Shown: piece by piece, positions 10,173 through 18,710 of the stretch | Layout of the letters: every line of letters starts with the position of its first letter | Numbering within the stretch: the first letter of the stretch is position 1 | Source of the DNA: Bradyrhizobium sp. sBnM-33 | Lineage (GTDB): Bacteria; Pseudomonadota; Alphaproteobacteria; Rhizobiales; Xanthobacteraceae | Assembly (NCBI RefSeq): GCF_032917945.1 | Contig: NZ_CP136624.1 | Coordinates: 8,122,001 to 8,186,000 of the forward strand | Direction: 5' to 3' | Length of the DNA: 64,000 nucleotides | Program-made: the position numbers and the translations under genes | The notes under the pieces: generated by a model | Seen by the model: only the letters and a program-made list of their open reading frames with translations | Databases searched by the model: none | Told to the model about the DNA's origin: nothing

Positions 10173-10856
10173 ATGCACGACCGCGAGCCGAGTACCGTTG
10201 AAAGCATGTTGTCCGGGAATGCGGCTGGCGAGCTGGGGCCCGCGCTGCCGGCGAGCCTGTGGAATTCCCTCGATCGCGATGACGTATTGGTGGTACGGGA
10301 GTCATTTCGCGACCGGGCGCGCAGCGCGTTGCTGGTCACCGTGGCCGTGGCGGCAAGCTTTGGATTGGGATGGGCCGGCGGCCTGAGTTGGCCCGAGTTG
10401 GCAGGCACGCTCGGCCTTGAAACTGTTGCGCAGAAGGAAGCGCCCGCGCCGCGCATGGCTGAAGCACGGTCGAGCGGCAAGATTGAAGGCACCCGGAAGA
10501 CCGCATCCACCTCAGATTCGCCCGCCGTCGTCGGAAGCATTCCCAAGCCGTCCGCCGTGTTGTCGGCCGGTGCACGCCCGGCTGCGGGCCCGGCCTCCCA
10601 GGCAAATGTCGGCCCCTCGGCGATTGCGATGCGGCCGCAGCCTTTGGTGGCGGCGCCGGAAACGAAGCCGACCACAATTTCCGGCTGGACAGTTGTCGAC
10701 GTTCGGGATGGGACCGCCGTTCTCGAAGGTCCCGACGGTATCAGGATGGCCGCGCGCGGCGACACCATTCCCGGAATCGGACGTGTCGAATCCATCGTGC
10801 GCTGGGGCGGCCGCTGGGTCGTTGCCACCGCCAGCGGCCTGATCGCGACGCCCTGA
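10173..10856 (+). CDS. Single-pass membrane protein of unknown function
   Basis: A 227-residue protein with a short cytoplasmic N-terminus, one membrane segment at about residues 49-68 (SALLVTVAVAASFGLGWAGG), a Pro/Ala/Ser-rich linker of about 100 residues, and a small C-terminal beta domain. That domain (WTVVDVRDGTAVLEGPDG, then MAARGDTIPGIGRVESIVRW, ending WVVATASGLIATP) has the pattern of the periplasmic domains of GspC- or PilP-like secretion and pilus proteins. The resemblance is only suggestive, and no secretion or pilus genes are adjacent. The ribosome site is weak. Confidence 0.7.
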   Translation: MHDREPSTVESMLSGNAAGELGPALPASLWNSLDRDDVLVVRESFRDRARSALLVTVAVAASFGLGWAGGLSWPELAGTLGLETVAQKEAPAPRMAEARSSGKIEGTRKTASTSDSPAVVGSIPKPSAVLSAGARPAAGPASQANVGPSAIAMRPQPLVAAPETKPTTISGWTVVDVRDGTAVLEGPDGIRMAARGDTIPGIGRVESIVRWGGRWVVATASGLIATP

Positions 10857-10869
10857 CCGAACTCCCGAC

Positions 10870-11283
10870 CTAGTTCGTGTTGATGCGGAAGCGCAGCGTC
10901 TTCGCGCCGATGAACGACACGAAATCGCCCTGCCGCTTCCAGGTGCCGGCCTCGGCAAGTGCCGCAATCAGCTCATCATCTTGTTGCGCGCGATCCGGCG
11001 GACAAGTGCGGTTCTCCATCGCACCGGGAACGAAGATCACGGTATTGCCAGCCACCGAGAACTGGCCCTTGCCGCCCTTGCACCAGAGTTCGAAGATCAC
11101 CTCGCCCTTGTCGCCGATCTCGAGATTGGGAATCCGCTTCGACCCGCGCTGACGATCCGCGTCGAGTGTCATTTCTGAGCCGAACGGAAAGCCGTTATCG
11201 GCCCTGACCGGGCTGAGATGAAGTGTGGTGGCAATCAGAAGAATCGATGCTGCCTGTTTCGACATGCGCGCGAATGAAATCAT
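10870..11283 (-). CDS. Exported META/HslJ-like domain protein
   Basis: A 137-residue protein with a signal peptide ending near SPVRADNG. The mature part has one cysteine in ELWCKGGKG and a second in RTCPPDRAQQDDELIAALA. The ENRTCP...ELIAALAEAGTWKRQGD pattern resembles the end of META domains (HslJ family), periplasmic or envelope proteins of uncertain role. GAGAGG seven bases before ATG 11283 decides the start, though a later Met six residues on is possible. It is convergent with the preceding membrane-protein gene. Confidence 0.65.
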   Translation of the reverse strand: MISFARMSKQAASILLIATTLHLSPVRADNGFPFGSEMTLDADRQRGSKRIPNLEIGDKGEVIFELWCKGGKGQFSVAGNTVIFVPGAMENRTCPPDRAQQDDELIAALAEAGTWKRQGDFVSFIGAKTLRFRINTN

Positions 11284-11542
11284 GCAACCTCTCAAACGTC
11301 CAACACCGCGCGCCGTTCTATTGAACAACGATGTGATTGGCTAGCTGCCCCGCACGGCGAATTGGGCACTGCCGAATCGCTCACATCCTCGCGAAGTGGT
11401 CTCCCGTCCCGCGATGCCAGGGTTGACTTCAACACCCGGACACGCCAACGCTGACCGCGGCACCCGCGTGGCATGCCCCCGTAAAATCACCAATTGTCCC
11501 GATTTTTCAGGCCTTTGAGGCCCTCCCCGGAGACGGCAATCT

Positions 11543-13285
11543 GTGAAAAATCTTCGCTCGATACTCGCCGCTGTATGGCGTATCTCGGTCCCCTATTTCC
11601 GTTCCGAGGACAAATGGGCCGGCCGCGGATTGCTGGCCGCGGTCATCGCCATCGAGCTTGCGATCGTCGGCATCAACGTCCTGATCAATCAGTGGAACGC
11701 CCGCTTCTATAATGCGCTGCAGGAACGAAACTGGGACTCCTTCGTCAGCGAGATCATCTATTTCAGCGTCGTTGTGACCGTTTTTATCGTGCTGGCGGTC
11801 TATCAGCTCTATCTCAATCAATGGCTGCAGATCCGCTGGCGGCGCTGGATGACCGCGCAATATCTCGGTGACTGGCTACATCACGCCAATCACTACCGGA
11901 TGCAGCTTCAGGGGGACGCAGCCGACAACCCCGACCAGCGCATGACCGACGACGTCAAGCTGTTCGTCGATCGCACGCTCAACATCGGCGTCGGCCTTTT
12001 GAACTCGATTGTCACCTTGGCGTCCTTTGTCGCGATCCTGTGGGCCCTGTCGAACGCCGCACCGCTGCACCTGTTCGGCCAAGATTACCCGATTCCGGGA
12101 TATCTCGTCTGGGGCGCGCTGATCTATTCGGTGCTCGGCACCATCCTGACCCATCTGATCGGCTGGCCGCTGGTCGGCATCGATTTCCGGCAGCAGCAAT
12201 ATGAAGCGGATTTTCGTTTCAACCTGGTCCGCGTGCGGGAAAATTCCGAGCAGATCGCGCTGTTGCACGGCGAGCAAGCCGAGCGCGAGCGCCTTATGGT
12301 TCGCTTCGGACGCGTCGTTGAAAACTGGCTCGCCATCATGAACCGGACGAAGAAGATAACGGCGTTCACGGCCAGCTATAATCAGGCTTCGGTGATCTTT
12401 CCCTATGTGCTGGTGGCACCTGCCTATTTCGCGGAGAAGATCCAACTCGGCGGCATGATGCAAACTGCATCGGCGTTTTCGAACGTTCAGGGCGCGCTTT
12501 CGTTCTTCATCACCATCTATCGGCAACTGGCGGAGTGGCAGGCGGTGGTTAATCGTCTCGACGGATTCGAGGCGGGAATAGTGGCGGCGCGCGAACTCGC
12601 CGACCGCGACGACCGGATTCACGTCAACAAGGCAGGCGACGGCGCCATCGACCTCAAGGATTTGACGCTACGTCTGCCGAACGGAACGCCGCTGGTGACC
12701 GCAGATGGATTCAGCCTTCGCAAGGGCGAGCGCACGCTGGTCACAGGCCCGTCCGGGTCCGGCAAATCGACGCTGTTCCGCGCCATCGCCGGCATCTGGC
12801 CGTTCGGCTCCGGCTCGATCACCGTACCGGCAGGGGCGACCTTGATGATGCTGCCGCAGCGCCCGTATTTCCCGACCGGAACACTACGAGCGGCAGTCGA
12901 ATACCCTGCCAAGGAAGGCGCGTTCACGCCCGCTCAGATCAGCCAGACGCTGGAGTTAGTGGGATTGCCGAAGCTCGCGTCCCAACTCGACGAACACGGG
13001 CACTGGAATCGGACGCTGTCGCTCGGCGAGCAGCAGCGACTTGGATTGGCACGTGCGCTGTTGCATGTGCCGCAATACCTGTTCCTCGACGAGGCGACGG
13101 CGTCGCTCGACGAACCTTCGGAAGCGGCGCTCTATCGCCTGCTCGAGGCGAAATTGCCGGCCACTACCATCATCTCGATCGGGCATCGCTCGACGCTCGA
13201 CGCCTTCCACGATCGCAATGTCGTGCTTGCCCGAGCCGGAGATGGATTCGCGCTGCAGGACAGCAAGAGCGCCACCGCGTCGTAG
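11543..13285 (+). CDS. ABC transporter with fused permease and ATPase (SbmA/BacA-ABCD type)
   Basis: A 580-residue half-transporter. The N-terminal half is an ABC_membrane_2 domain with hydrophobic segments near residues 29-48, 74-92, 145-165 and 185-205, and the family segment LINQWNARFYNALQERNWDSF. The C-terminal ATPase has Walker [10 protein letters not shown], signature LSLGEQQRLGLARALL, Walker B YLFLDEATASLDEP and the H-loop SIGHRSTL. Relatives include the bacterial YddA/Rv1819c group and BacA/SbmA, which carry peptides and cobalamin and matter for rhizobial symbiosis. It is not BacA itself, which lacks the ATPase half. The start is GTG with a CCGGAG site about 12 bases upstream. Substrate unknown. 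Confidence 0.9.
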   Translation: MKNLRSILAAVWRISVPYFRSEDKWAGRGLLAAVIAIELAIVGINVLINQWNARFYNALQERNWDSFVSEIIYFSVVVTVFIVLAVYQLYLNQWLQIRWRRWMTAQYLGDWLHHANHYRMQLQGDAADNPDQRMTDDVKLFVDRTLNIGVGLLNSIVTLASFVAILWALSNAAPLHLFGQDYPIPGYLVWGALIYSVLGTILTHLIGWPLVGIDFRQQQYEADFRFNLVRVRENSEQIALLHGEQAERERLMVRFGRVVENWLAIMNRTKKITAFTASYNQASVIFPYVLVAPAYFAEKIQLGGMMQTASAFSNVQGALSFFITIYRQLAEWQAVVNRLDGFEAGIVAARELADRDDRIHVNKAGDGAIDLKDLTLRLPNGTPLVTADGFSLRKGERTLVTGPSGSGKSTLFRAIAGIWPFGSGSITVPAGATLMMLPQRPYFPTGTLRAAVEYPAKEGAFTPAQISQTLELVGLPKLASQLDEHGHWNRTLSLGEQQRLGLARALLHVPQYLFLDEATASLDEPSEAALYRLLEAKLPATTIISIGHRSTLDAFHDRNVVLARAGDGFALQDSKSATAS

Positions 13286-13289
13286 TCAT

Positions 13290-13387
13290 GTAGCCCGGAT
13301 GGAGCGCAGCGAATCCGGGGCCAGTCTCACATGCGGATCACCGCGGAGAGACCTTTCCCGGATTACGCTCTGCTCCATCCGGGCTAC
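13290..13387. repeat. Dispersed palindromic repeat, GTAGCCCGGATGGAGCG family, copy 2
   Basis: It shares the inverted ends GTAGCCCGGATGGAGC and GCTCCATCCGGGCTAC with the copy at 3250-3337. It lies four bases after the ABC transporter stop and eight bases before the end of the convergent HPP gene. Confidence 0.85.
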
Positions 13388-13394
13388 GATTTTC

Positions 13395-13907
13395 CTACAG
13401 CCAGCACCGCGGCCATGGCTGACGGCGCACCCAGCGGTGCCAGATGTAGGAGAACGCGGTCAGCAGCAGCGCGCCGGCCAGCACCGGCGCGAGCAGGAAC
13501 GTCCAGGGCAGATTGCCTGAGACCACCAGCAGCGGATTGATGCCTGCCGGCGGGTGAAAGGTCCCGGTGACGTACATCGCCAGAATCGACAGGCCGACGG
13601 CGGCCGCCGCTGCCCAGGCCTGCGGTCCCGTCAGCTTCAGCACGGCGAGGCCCACCAGGGCCGACACAACATGGCCGCCGATCAGGGCGCGCGGCTGCGC
13701 CGGCGCCACGTCAGGCGATCCGATCACCAGCACGATCGAGGTGGCGAACGGAATCACGGCGAGCGGATAATGCAACGCGAGCGAGAACCACTCCATGGCG
13801 CCGATGGCGATCGCGCCGCCGAGGCCCGCGACCGCGCCCGCAAGGATGTTGCGGTGATCGTTGCGGGAGATCGCCCGATACGCCGCGCGCCGCCAATCCC
13901 GTTTCAT
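13395..13907 (-). CDS. HPP family integral membrane protein
   Basis: A 170-residue inner-membrane protein with four or five hydrophobic segments after a basic N-terminus. The family-defining histidine-proline-proline appears in TGTFHPPAGINPLL, and PRALIGGHVVSALVG is the second conserved stretch. HPP proteins have been linked to nitrite transport in chloroplasts and cyanobacteria; the bacterial role is mostly unknown. ATG 13907 is chosen over a TTG four codons upstream. No clear Shine-Dalgarno is visible. The genes on either side give no link to nitrogen metabolism. Confidence 0.85.
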   Translation of the reverse strand: MKRDWRRAAYRAISRNDHRNILAGAVAGLGGAIAIGAMEWFSLALHYPLAVIPFATSIVLVIGSPDVAPAQPRALIGGHVVSALVGLAVLKLTGPQAWAAAAAVGLSILAMYVTGTFHPPAGINPLLVVSGNLPWTFLLAPVLAGALLLTAFSYIWHRWVRRQPWPRCWL

Positions 13908-13917
13908 CTGCGCTACC

Positions 13918-13950
13918 AAAAGAAAAGGGCGGCAGATCGCCTGCCGCCCC
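13918..13950 (-). terminator. Rho-independent terminator of the TorF-type porin gene
   Basis: GGGCGGCAG and CTGCCGCCC pair around ATCGC (13927-13949). On the minus strand the stem is followed by TTTTCTTTT. It lies just beyond the porin stop. Confidence 0.85.
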
Positions 13951-13974
13951 CTCGTCTTCGACAGGAAAAAGATC

Positions 13975-14964
13975 TTACTTCAGGTTGGTCATCGCGGTCA
14001 GGTCAGCCGAGAGCTTGACGATACCGGCGGCGCCGCACCACTTGGAGCCGACGCCAGACGGATTGATTGGGGTGAAGCTGCCGTTGAACGTCGCGGTATG
14101 ATCGCTCGTGAAGGCGTTACAATCACCCTGCGACAGGTTGGTGTCGGAGTAACGAAAGTCCAGCGTGAACACCTTGTAGGTGAAGCCAATGCCGATGTTC
14201 CAGGTGTTGTAATCGGCATAGTTGATGCCGTTCGGGAACGCGGCCACGCCGTAGAAGGAGTCGGAGGTGCCGAGCCACTGACGGCCGAATTCACCGGACA
14301 CATACATGCCGATGCCGCTGGCGCCAAACCAGGCGCTCGGCGCAATCGCCTTGCCGATGATCGACGCATAGGTGCCTTCGGCGCCGGTGTTCAGGAAGCT
14401 CGGCGTATAATAGACGTTACCACCGAGCGAGAAGTTGTCGTTGAAGGTGTAGTTCACCTTGCCATAGACCTCGAAGAAGCTGAGGTCCTTCTTGATGACG
14501 TTGCCGTTGAGCAGGGCATTGACCTGGCATTCGTTGCTGAGCGGCACGCCCGCAGTGTCCGTTGCCGCACCGTAATGGCAGGTGCCGCCCGGATACATGT
14601 AGCCCCAGGCACCGACGTCGAAGGCGAATTGGCCGACCGTCAGGCGGGCACCGCCATAGGCGTCGATTTCAGCCGCGGCACGGTTCGGGAAGGAGATGCT
14701 CGCACCGGCCAGACCGACATAGAGCTGGAAGTCCTTGGTGACGTTGTAGCGCGGCTCGAAATAGACGTTGACCGACGGCTTGTGGTTGGACTGGGTGATG
14801 CCGCGGAAGATGTAGTCGTTGGTGATCCCGGCGCCGAAGGCGATATCCCAGGGATCAAAGGCGACCGGCGGCGGCGCCTTGACGGCCTTCACCCGCAGAT
14901 CCGCAGCGAGAGCCGAACCGGAAACCATTGCCAGCGCCGTTGCCAACAAAGCCACTTTCTTCAT
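13975..14964 (-). CDS. TorF family putative porin
   Basis: A 329-residue outer-membrane protein. The signal peptide (MKKVALLATALAMVSGSALA) is followed by a short Lys/Pro spacer and then the family block WDIAFGAGITNDYIFRGITQ, with NVYFEPRYNVTKDFQLYVG and AEIDAYGGARL. Alternating aromatic and polar residues suit a beta barrel. Four cysteines may form disulfides in loops. ATG 14964 has GGGGA six bases upstream; an upstream ATG at 14976 is too close to its ribosome site. It is single-gene with its own terminator. The solute is unknown. Confidence 0.87.
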   Translation of the reverse strand: MKKVALLATALAMVSGSALAADLRVKAVKAPPPVAFDPWDIAFGAGITNDYIFRGITQSNHKPSVNVYFEPRYNVTKDFQLYVGLAGASISFPNRAAAEIDAYGGARLTVGQFAFDVGAWGYMYPGGTCHYGAATDTAGVPLSNECQVNALLNGNVIKKDLSFFEVYGKVNYTFNDNFSLGGNVYYTPSFLNTGAEGTYASIIGKAIAPSAWFGASGIGMYVSGEFGRQWLGTSDSFYGVAAFPNGINYADYNTWNIGIGFTYKVFTLDFRYSDTNLSQGDCNAFTSDHTATFNGSFTPINPSGVGSKWCGAAGIVKLSADLTAMTNLK

Positions 14965-15303
14965 GTCGATCCCCATCACCCTTCTAGACAGTCCCGTTCC
15001 GGCGCCCCCCAAGGGCAAGCGATAACCGACTGCGGCCAAATGTCTTAACGTGGTCACAGAGTGGGCCGCGGCATCATTGTCGTGAAGCAAAAAAGTCAAG
15101 CACGTGCCGCCTTTTTAGGCGTTTGTGACGTTTCGCGAAATCTTCTCCGCGCGTGTTGCATTCTCACAACAATTTTACGGGTTCCCGGATCCCCCAGTGG
15201 CGTACTGACCGGAAAGGGCGGCACCAGCGACACACCGGAGGGCGGCTCTCGCGAATCAGCCCGCCCGTGAAAATACCGCTCCGATCGCCTGGGCAGTCCT
15301 CAC
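14965..15303. other. Intergenic region upstream of the TorF-type porin gene
   Basis: About 340 bases hold no convincing gene. Short reading frames here lack ribosome sites and recognisable residues. The T- and A-richer stretch from 15085 to 15180 (GCAAAAAAGTC, GCCTTTTTAGG, CAACAATTTTACGG) is the likely promoter area for the porin gene. No operator was identified. Confidence 0.4.
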
Positions 15304-15337
15304 GAAAAAGGCCGCAGCGGTGGACACTGCGGCCTTT
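15304..15337 (-). terminator. Probable terminator of the H1-like gene
   Basis: AAAGGCCGCAG and CTGCGGCCTTT pair around a nine-base loop. On the minus strand the stem is followed by a T-rich run (TTTTT counting the stem end). It is the first good terminator below the H1-like gene, about 125 bases past its stop. Confidence 0.65.
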
Positions 15338-15363
15338 CGAAATATCATCTCGGCGAGCGACTT

Positions 15364-15402
15364 AGAGCGGGATGACTTTTCGTCGAATCGTCATCCCGCT
15401 CT
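15364..15402. repeat. Hairpin AGAGCGGGATGAC with 13-bp arms
   Basis: AGAGCGGGATGAC (15364-15376) and GTCATCCCGCTCT (15390-15402) are perfect inverted copies around a 13-base loop. This sequence is common between genes in Bradyrhizobium and relatives. It sits beside the next repeat. Confidence 0.75.
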
Positions 15403-15414
15403 AGCTTTTTGTTT

Positions 15415-15463
15415 GAGCATGGTCTTTTCGGAAAACCGGTATCCACTTTTCCGGATCATGCTC
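15415..15463. repeat. GAGCATG...CATGCTC palindromic repeat
   Basis: GAGCATG and CATGCTC bracket CTTTTCGGAAAACCGGTATC, the core of a repeat frequent in Rhizobiales intergenic DNA. The element reaches the first base of the stop triplet of the H1-like gene (15463). A diverged copy lies at 15928-16028. Confidence 0.8.
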
Positions 15464-15822
15464 TAGTGCTGGTCGCCGCCGTTTGAGGAGCTCCACGACG
15501 GGTTAGACGGCTCCGGGGAAGCCCAACTCGGAGCAGACGCCGTCGCCTCGGCTTCCGGCTCAGGCGCCGCCGGCTCCGCCTTGGGAGCGGCAGGCTTGGC
15601 CGCCCTCTTTTTCTTGGCCGGGCTCTTCTTTGCAGCCTTCTTCGGTGCGGCCTTTGATTTCTTGGCCGCCTTCTTGGCGGATTTCGTCGCCGCTTTCTTG
15701 GCGCCCTTCTTCGCCGATTTCTTGGCAGCCTTCTTCGCCGACTTCTTGGCGGACTTCTTCCTCGCTGCTACGGCCTTCTTGGCTTTTTTAGCCTTCTTCG
15801 CCTTCTTACTCTTCTTCGCCAT
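15463..15822 (-). CDS. Histone H1-like lysine/alanine-rich DNA-binding protein
   Basis: A 119-residue protein. Residues 2 to about 75 are almost only Lys, Ala, Ser and Arg in AKKSAKKAAKK-type repeats, like the C-terminal tails of histone H1 and bacterial H1-like proteins (AlgP, BpH1, HctB). The last 40 residues are Pro/Ala/Glu-rich and then Ser/Trp-rich (PSWASPEPSNPSWSSS), which is unusual. The basic part should bind DNA or RNA without sequence preference and help compact the nucleoid. The ribosome site AGGAGGA is near-consensus, suggesting strong expression. The lysine run is encoded by repetitive AAG/GCC codons, so length may vary between strains. Confidence 0.85.
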   Translation of the reverse strand: MAKKSKKAKKAKKAKKAVAARKKSAKKSAKKAAKKSAKKGAKKAATKSAKKAAKKSKAAPKKAAKKSPAKKKRAAKPAAPKAEPAAPEPEAEATASAPSWASPEPSNPSWSSSNGGDQH

Positions 15823-15927
15823 CGTAGTCCTCCTGTTGCGCTGTCCATGCTGCCGAGCGCTTCGATAATCCGCAGGCTAGACCGGGACGACACTTCTTCG
15901 AAGTGCCCTCCCGCTCCATCCTTGTCT

Positions 15928-16028
15928 GGGCATGATCTCGGTCGAGACGCCTAGCGCGCCTGTCCCGAGGAAAACCGGATGCCATCCGCTATCGAGGCAC
16001 GGAGCAGGCTTTCCGGATCATGCTCAAG
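15928..16028. repeat. Diverged GAGCATG-type repeat
   Basis: GGGCATGATC at the left and CCGGATCATGCTC at the right are inverted ends, and AGGAAAACCGGATGCCATCCG lies inside. It is a decayed relative of 15415-15463, between the H1-like promoter and the end of glcF. Confidence 0.6.
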
Positions 16029-16038
16029 GGCCGATCGA

Positions 16039-17349
16039 TCAATTCAATCCTGGCCTGGGACCTCCCGTCGCCCAATCGAGAAGCTCAATCGTGTGCACCA
16101 CAGGAACTGATGTACCGCCGGCAATCTGAACCATGCATCCAATATTGCCTGCAGCGATCATGTCCGGTTTGACTGTCGCAATGTTGGCAACCTTTCGATC
16201 GCGCAACCTGCTCGCAATGTCGGGCTGGAGAATGTTGTAGGTCCCCGCCGAACCGCAACACAAATGGCTCTCAGGTACATCTTTCACCACGAATCCATTC
16301 TTGGAAAGCAATTCTTTCGGAAGGGCTGTGATTTTCTGTCCGTGCTGCAGCGAACAGGCCGAGTGATAGGCCACCGTTACGTCGCCTTTCTGGCTCGATG
16401 GCGTGAGCGCGACGTCGGCGAGATACTCGGTGATATCCTTTGCCAACGCGGAGATTTGCGCTGCGGGGCTAGCGAAATCGCGATCCTCGCGCAGCATGAA
16501 ACCATAGTCCTTGATGACCGTGCCGCAGCCCGACGCCGTGATCAGGATGGCGTCGAGGCCGCCTTGTTCCGCTTCCTTTTTCCACACCTTAATGTTGGCA
16601 CGCGCTCGCGCCAGCGCGTTGCCGTCCTGCCCGAGGTGGTGAGTGAGCGCGCCGCAGCATTGCTCATCCTTGACCAGGACGACCTCGATGCCGTGGCGCG
16701 TCAGGAGATTGATGGCGGCCTGGTTGATGCGCGGTGCCAGCACCTGCTGGGCACAGCCCTGCAATAGCGCGACCCGCCCGCGCTTCTCGCCCTGGGCCGG
16801 AAACACGCTGCCGCCGGAGGGGCCCGGCGGAGGAAGGCGTTTCGGCGCGAGCGCCAGCATCGCCTTGATCCGCCGCGTCAGGCCGGGGGTCTCGGCCGCC
16901 TTCGCCGGCAGCAGGTCTGCAAAGGGGCGGGCGAGCCGCGCCATGATCATGCTGGCGCGAAACAGCTCTGGCCGCGGCAACACGAGCGCCAGCACCGCGC
17001 GCAAGGCCCGCTCGGCCACCGGCCGCGAATAGTCCCTCTCGATCCGGACCCGCGCCTGATCGACCAGGTGCATGTAATGCACGCCGGACGGACAGGTGGT
17101 CATACAGGCGAGGCAGGAAAGGCAGCGGTCGATATGCTTGACCACCTCCGCCGTCGGCGGGCGGCCCTTTTCCAGCATCTCCTTGATCAGGTAGATTCGC
17201 CCGCGCGGGCTATCGAGTTCGTCGCCGAGCAGCACATAGGTCGGACAAGTCGCGGTGCAGAAGCCGCAATGCACACAGGCGCGCAGGATCTTGTCGGCTT
17301 CGGCGATGTCGGGATCGGCCAGTTGCGCAAGGGAGAACTCGGTTTTCAT
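16039..17349 (-). CDS. glcF: Glycolate oxidase iron-sulfur subunit GlcF
   Basis: A 436-residue subunit of glycolate oxidase, which turns glycolate into glyoxylate at the membrane and passes electrons to quinone. Two 4Fe-4S ferredoxin motifs are visible: CVHCGFCTATCP near residue 22 and CLSCLACMTTCPSG near residue 73. Two CCG domains follow (DEQCCGALTHHLG and ESHLCCGSAG). The ATG overlaps the glcE stop by four bases (ATGA), so translation is coupled. The start at 17349 excludes an upstream open frame that runs back through glcE. Confidence 0.95.
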   Translation of the reverse strand: MKTEFSLAQLADPDIAEADKILRACVHCGFCTATCPTYVLLGDELDSPRGRIYLIKEMLEKGRPPTAEVVKHIDRCLSCLACMTTCPSGVHYMHLVDQARVRIERDYSRPVAERALRAVLALVLPRPELFRASMIMARLARPFADLLPAKAAETPGLTRRIKAMLALAPKRLPPPGPSGGSVFPAQGEKRGRVALLQGCAQQVLAPRINQAAINLLTRHGIEVVLVKDEQCCGALTHHLGQDGNALARARANIKVWKKEAEQGGLDAILITASGCGTVIKDYGFMLREDRDFASPAAQISALAKDITEYLADVALTPSSQKGDVTVAYHSACSLQHGQKITALPKELLSKNGFVVKDVPESHLCCGSAGTYNILQPDIASRLRDRKVANIATVKPDMIAAGNIGCMVQIAGGTSVPVVHTIELLDWATGGPRPGLN

Positions 17350-18602
17350 GACGCAGATACCCTCACCATCCGGCCGCGGTTGAGGATGATTTTCGGATCG
17401 AAGCTGTGGCGCACCCGCTCGCTCAGCGCGGCGATGCCGCCGGATTGCGGATGGAAGACGTCGACATTTCGCCTGGTCTCCTCGGACGCCCGGATCAGCG
17501 AAGCGTGGCCGCCGGCCGCCTCGACGCGCTGACGCACCATCGCGGCCAGCGCGTCCGGCTTGGGCGGCAGCGCAGCCCAGATCAGGCCGCCGCCCCAATC
17601 ATAGATCACGTCACCCCCGGTCTCGCGCGCCAGCGCCTGTCCAAGCGCGCCGCCGGACGCCGGTGGACAGACGATCCGCCACACCGGCCAGGCGCCGAGC
17701 GCGCCGCTTGCGGCGAAAGGCTCGACGTCGCGAACCGCGCTCCAGAGTGTTGCCGAGGCAGCGTCCTCCAGCATTTCCACCGAGCCAAATGGCGCCAGCG
17801 TTTTGCCCAGCGAAGTGGCGCGATTCGCGACCGAAGCTGCGATGCCTTCAAGCCGCAAGAGCGTGACCGCCCGCCCCTGAGAGGCAATATCTGCAAGCGC
17901 GCCGGTCGCGGGGCGGAACGCCGAATTCGGCAGGTGCGCCGCGCCCGAGACGTCGAACGGCGAGCCGAGCGCTGTGGTCATCGCCCGGTTCGCGGCCACA
18001 TCATCGAGCCCGGAGAGCACCAGCGTGCGCTCGCTCTCCGGTCTAGGCATCACCTTCAGGGTGACTTCGGTCATCACCGCCAGCGTGCCCCACGACCCCG
18101 TCAGGAGCTTGCAGAGATCATAGCCGGTGACGTTCTTCACCACCCGTCCGCCGGTCTTGAAGCTGTCGCCGAAGCCGGACACCGCATGCGCCCCAAGCAG
18201 GTGATCGCGCGCGCCGCCGGCCTTGATGCGACGCGGGCCGGCGAGACCTGAGCCGATCATACCGCCGATGGTGCCATTGCCGGAGACGCCTGTCAGTGCC
18301 GACGTATCGATCGGCTCGAAGGCGAATTGCTGGTTCTTGGAGTCGATCAGCGACTGCACGTCGGCGAGCGGGGTGCCGGCCTGCACCGTGATGATCAGCT
18401 CGTTCGGCTCATAGGCGCTGACGGCGTTCAGTGCCGACACATCGAGCACCGCATTGGTCGCCATCGGCTGGCCGATCGCGCGCTTGGTGCCATGGCCGAC
18501 GATCTCAAGCGGCTGCTCGCTCGCGATCGCCGCGCGCACGATCTCCTCGACGTCCTTGGCGTCACGGACTCTTAACGTATCCAAGGCGCACCTGAATTGC
18601 AC
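17346..18602 (-). CDS. glcE: Glycolate oxidase FAD-binding subunit GlcE
   Basis: A 418-residue FAD-linked subunit of glycolate oxidase. The PCMH-type FAD domain shows PLEIVGHGTKRAIG, LTGVSGNGTIGGMIGSGL, the loop GARDHLLGAHAVSGFGD, and GGRVVKNVTGYDLCKLLTGS, which is nearly diagnostic for GlcE. A C-terminal IILNRGRM segment is shared with GlcD. The start is uncertain: ATG 18602 or TTG 18584 (giving MDTLRVRDAKD, closer to what I recall for related GlcE proteins). It lies downstream of glcD but is separated from it by 349 bases that hold a 47-bp perfect inverted repeat. Confidence 0.94.
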   Translation of the reverse strand: MQFRCALDTLRVRDAKDVEEIVRAAIASEQPLEIVGHGTKRAIGQPMATNAVLDVSALNAVSAYEPNELIITVQAGTPLADVQSLIDSKNQQFAFEPIDTSALTGVSGNGTIGGMIGSGLAGPRRIKAGGARDHLLGAHAVSGFGDSFKTGGRVVKNVTGYDLCKLLTGSWGTLAVMTEVTLKVMPRPESERTLVLSGLDDVAANRAMTTALGSPFDVSGAAHLPNSAFRPATGALADIASQGRAVTLLRLEGIAASVANRATSLGKTLAPFGSVEMLEDAASATLWSAVRDVEPFAASGALGAWPVWRIVCPPASGGALGQALARETGGDVIYDWGGGLIWAALPPKPDALAAMVRQRVEAAGGHASLIRASEETRRNVDVFHPQSGGIAALSERVRHSFDPKIILNRGRMVRVSAS

Positions 18603-18710
18603 ATGGCGTCGGCGGTGCGACGGTGGACCAGGATAAAGCGATCAATTTCGCCGATCCTCGCCCGAGGTTTGCTGATACAGAGTCGCTGCCTGTCTCCCGT
18701 CAGCGCCCGG

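Noticed and set aside
11543..13285. ABC transporter as the symbiosis protein BacA
   Set aside because: BacA/SbmA proteins lack an ATPase domain; this protein has complete Walker A, signature and Walker B motifs.
13861..15048. 395-residue plus-strand open frame over the TorF-type porin gene
   Set aside because: It is the antisense of a gene with signal peptide and family motifs and crosses a terminator; composition is that of a shadow frame.
15061..15365. Short open frames upstream of the TorF-type porin gene
   Set aside because: They cross a terminator and repeat sequence and show no protein-like composition.
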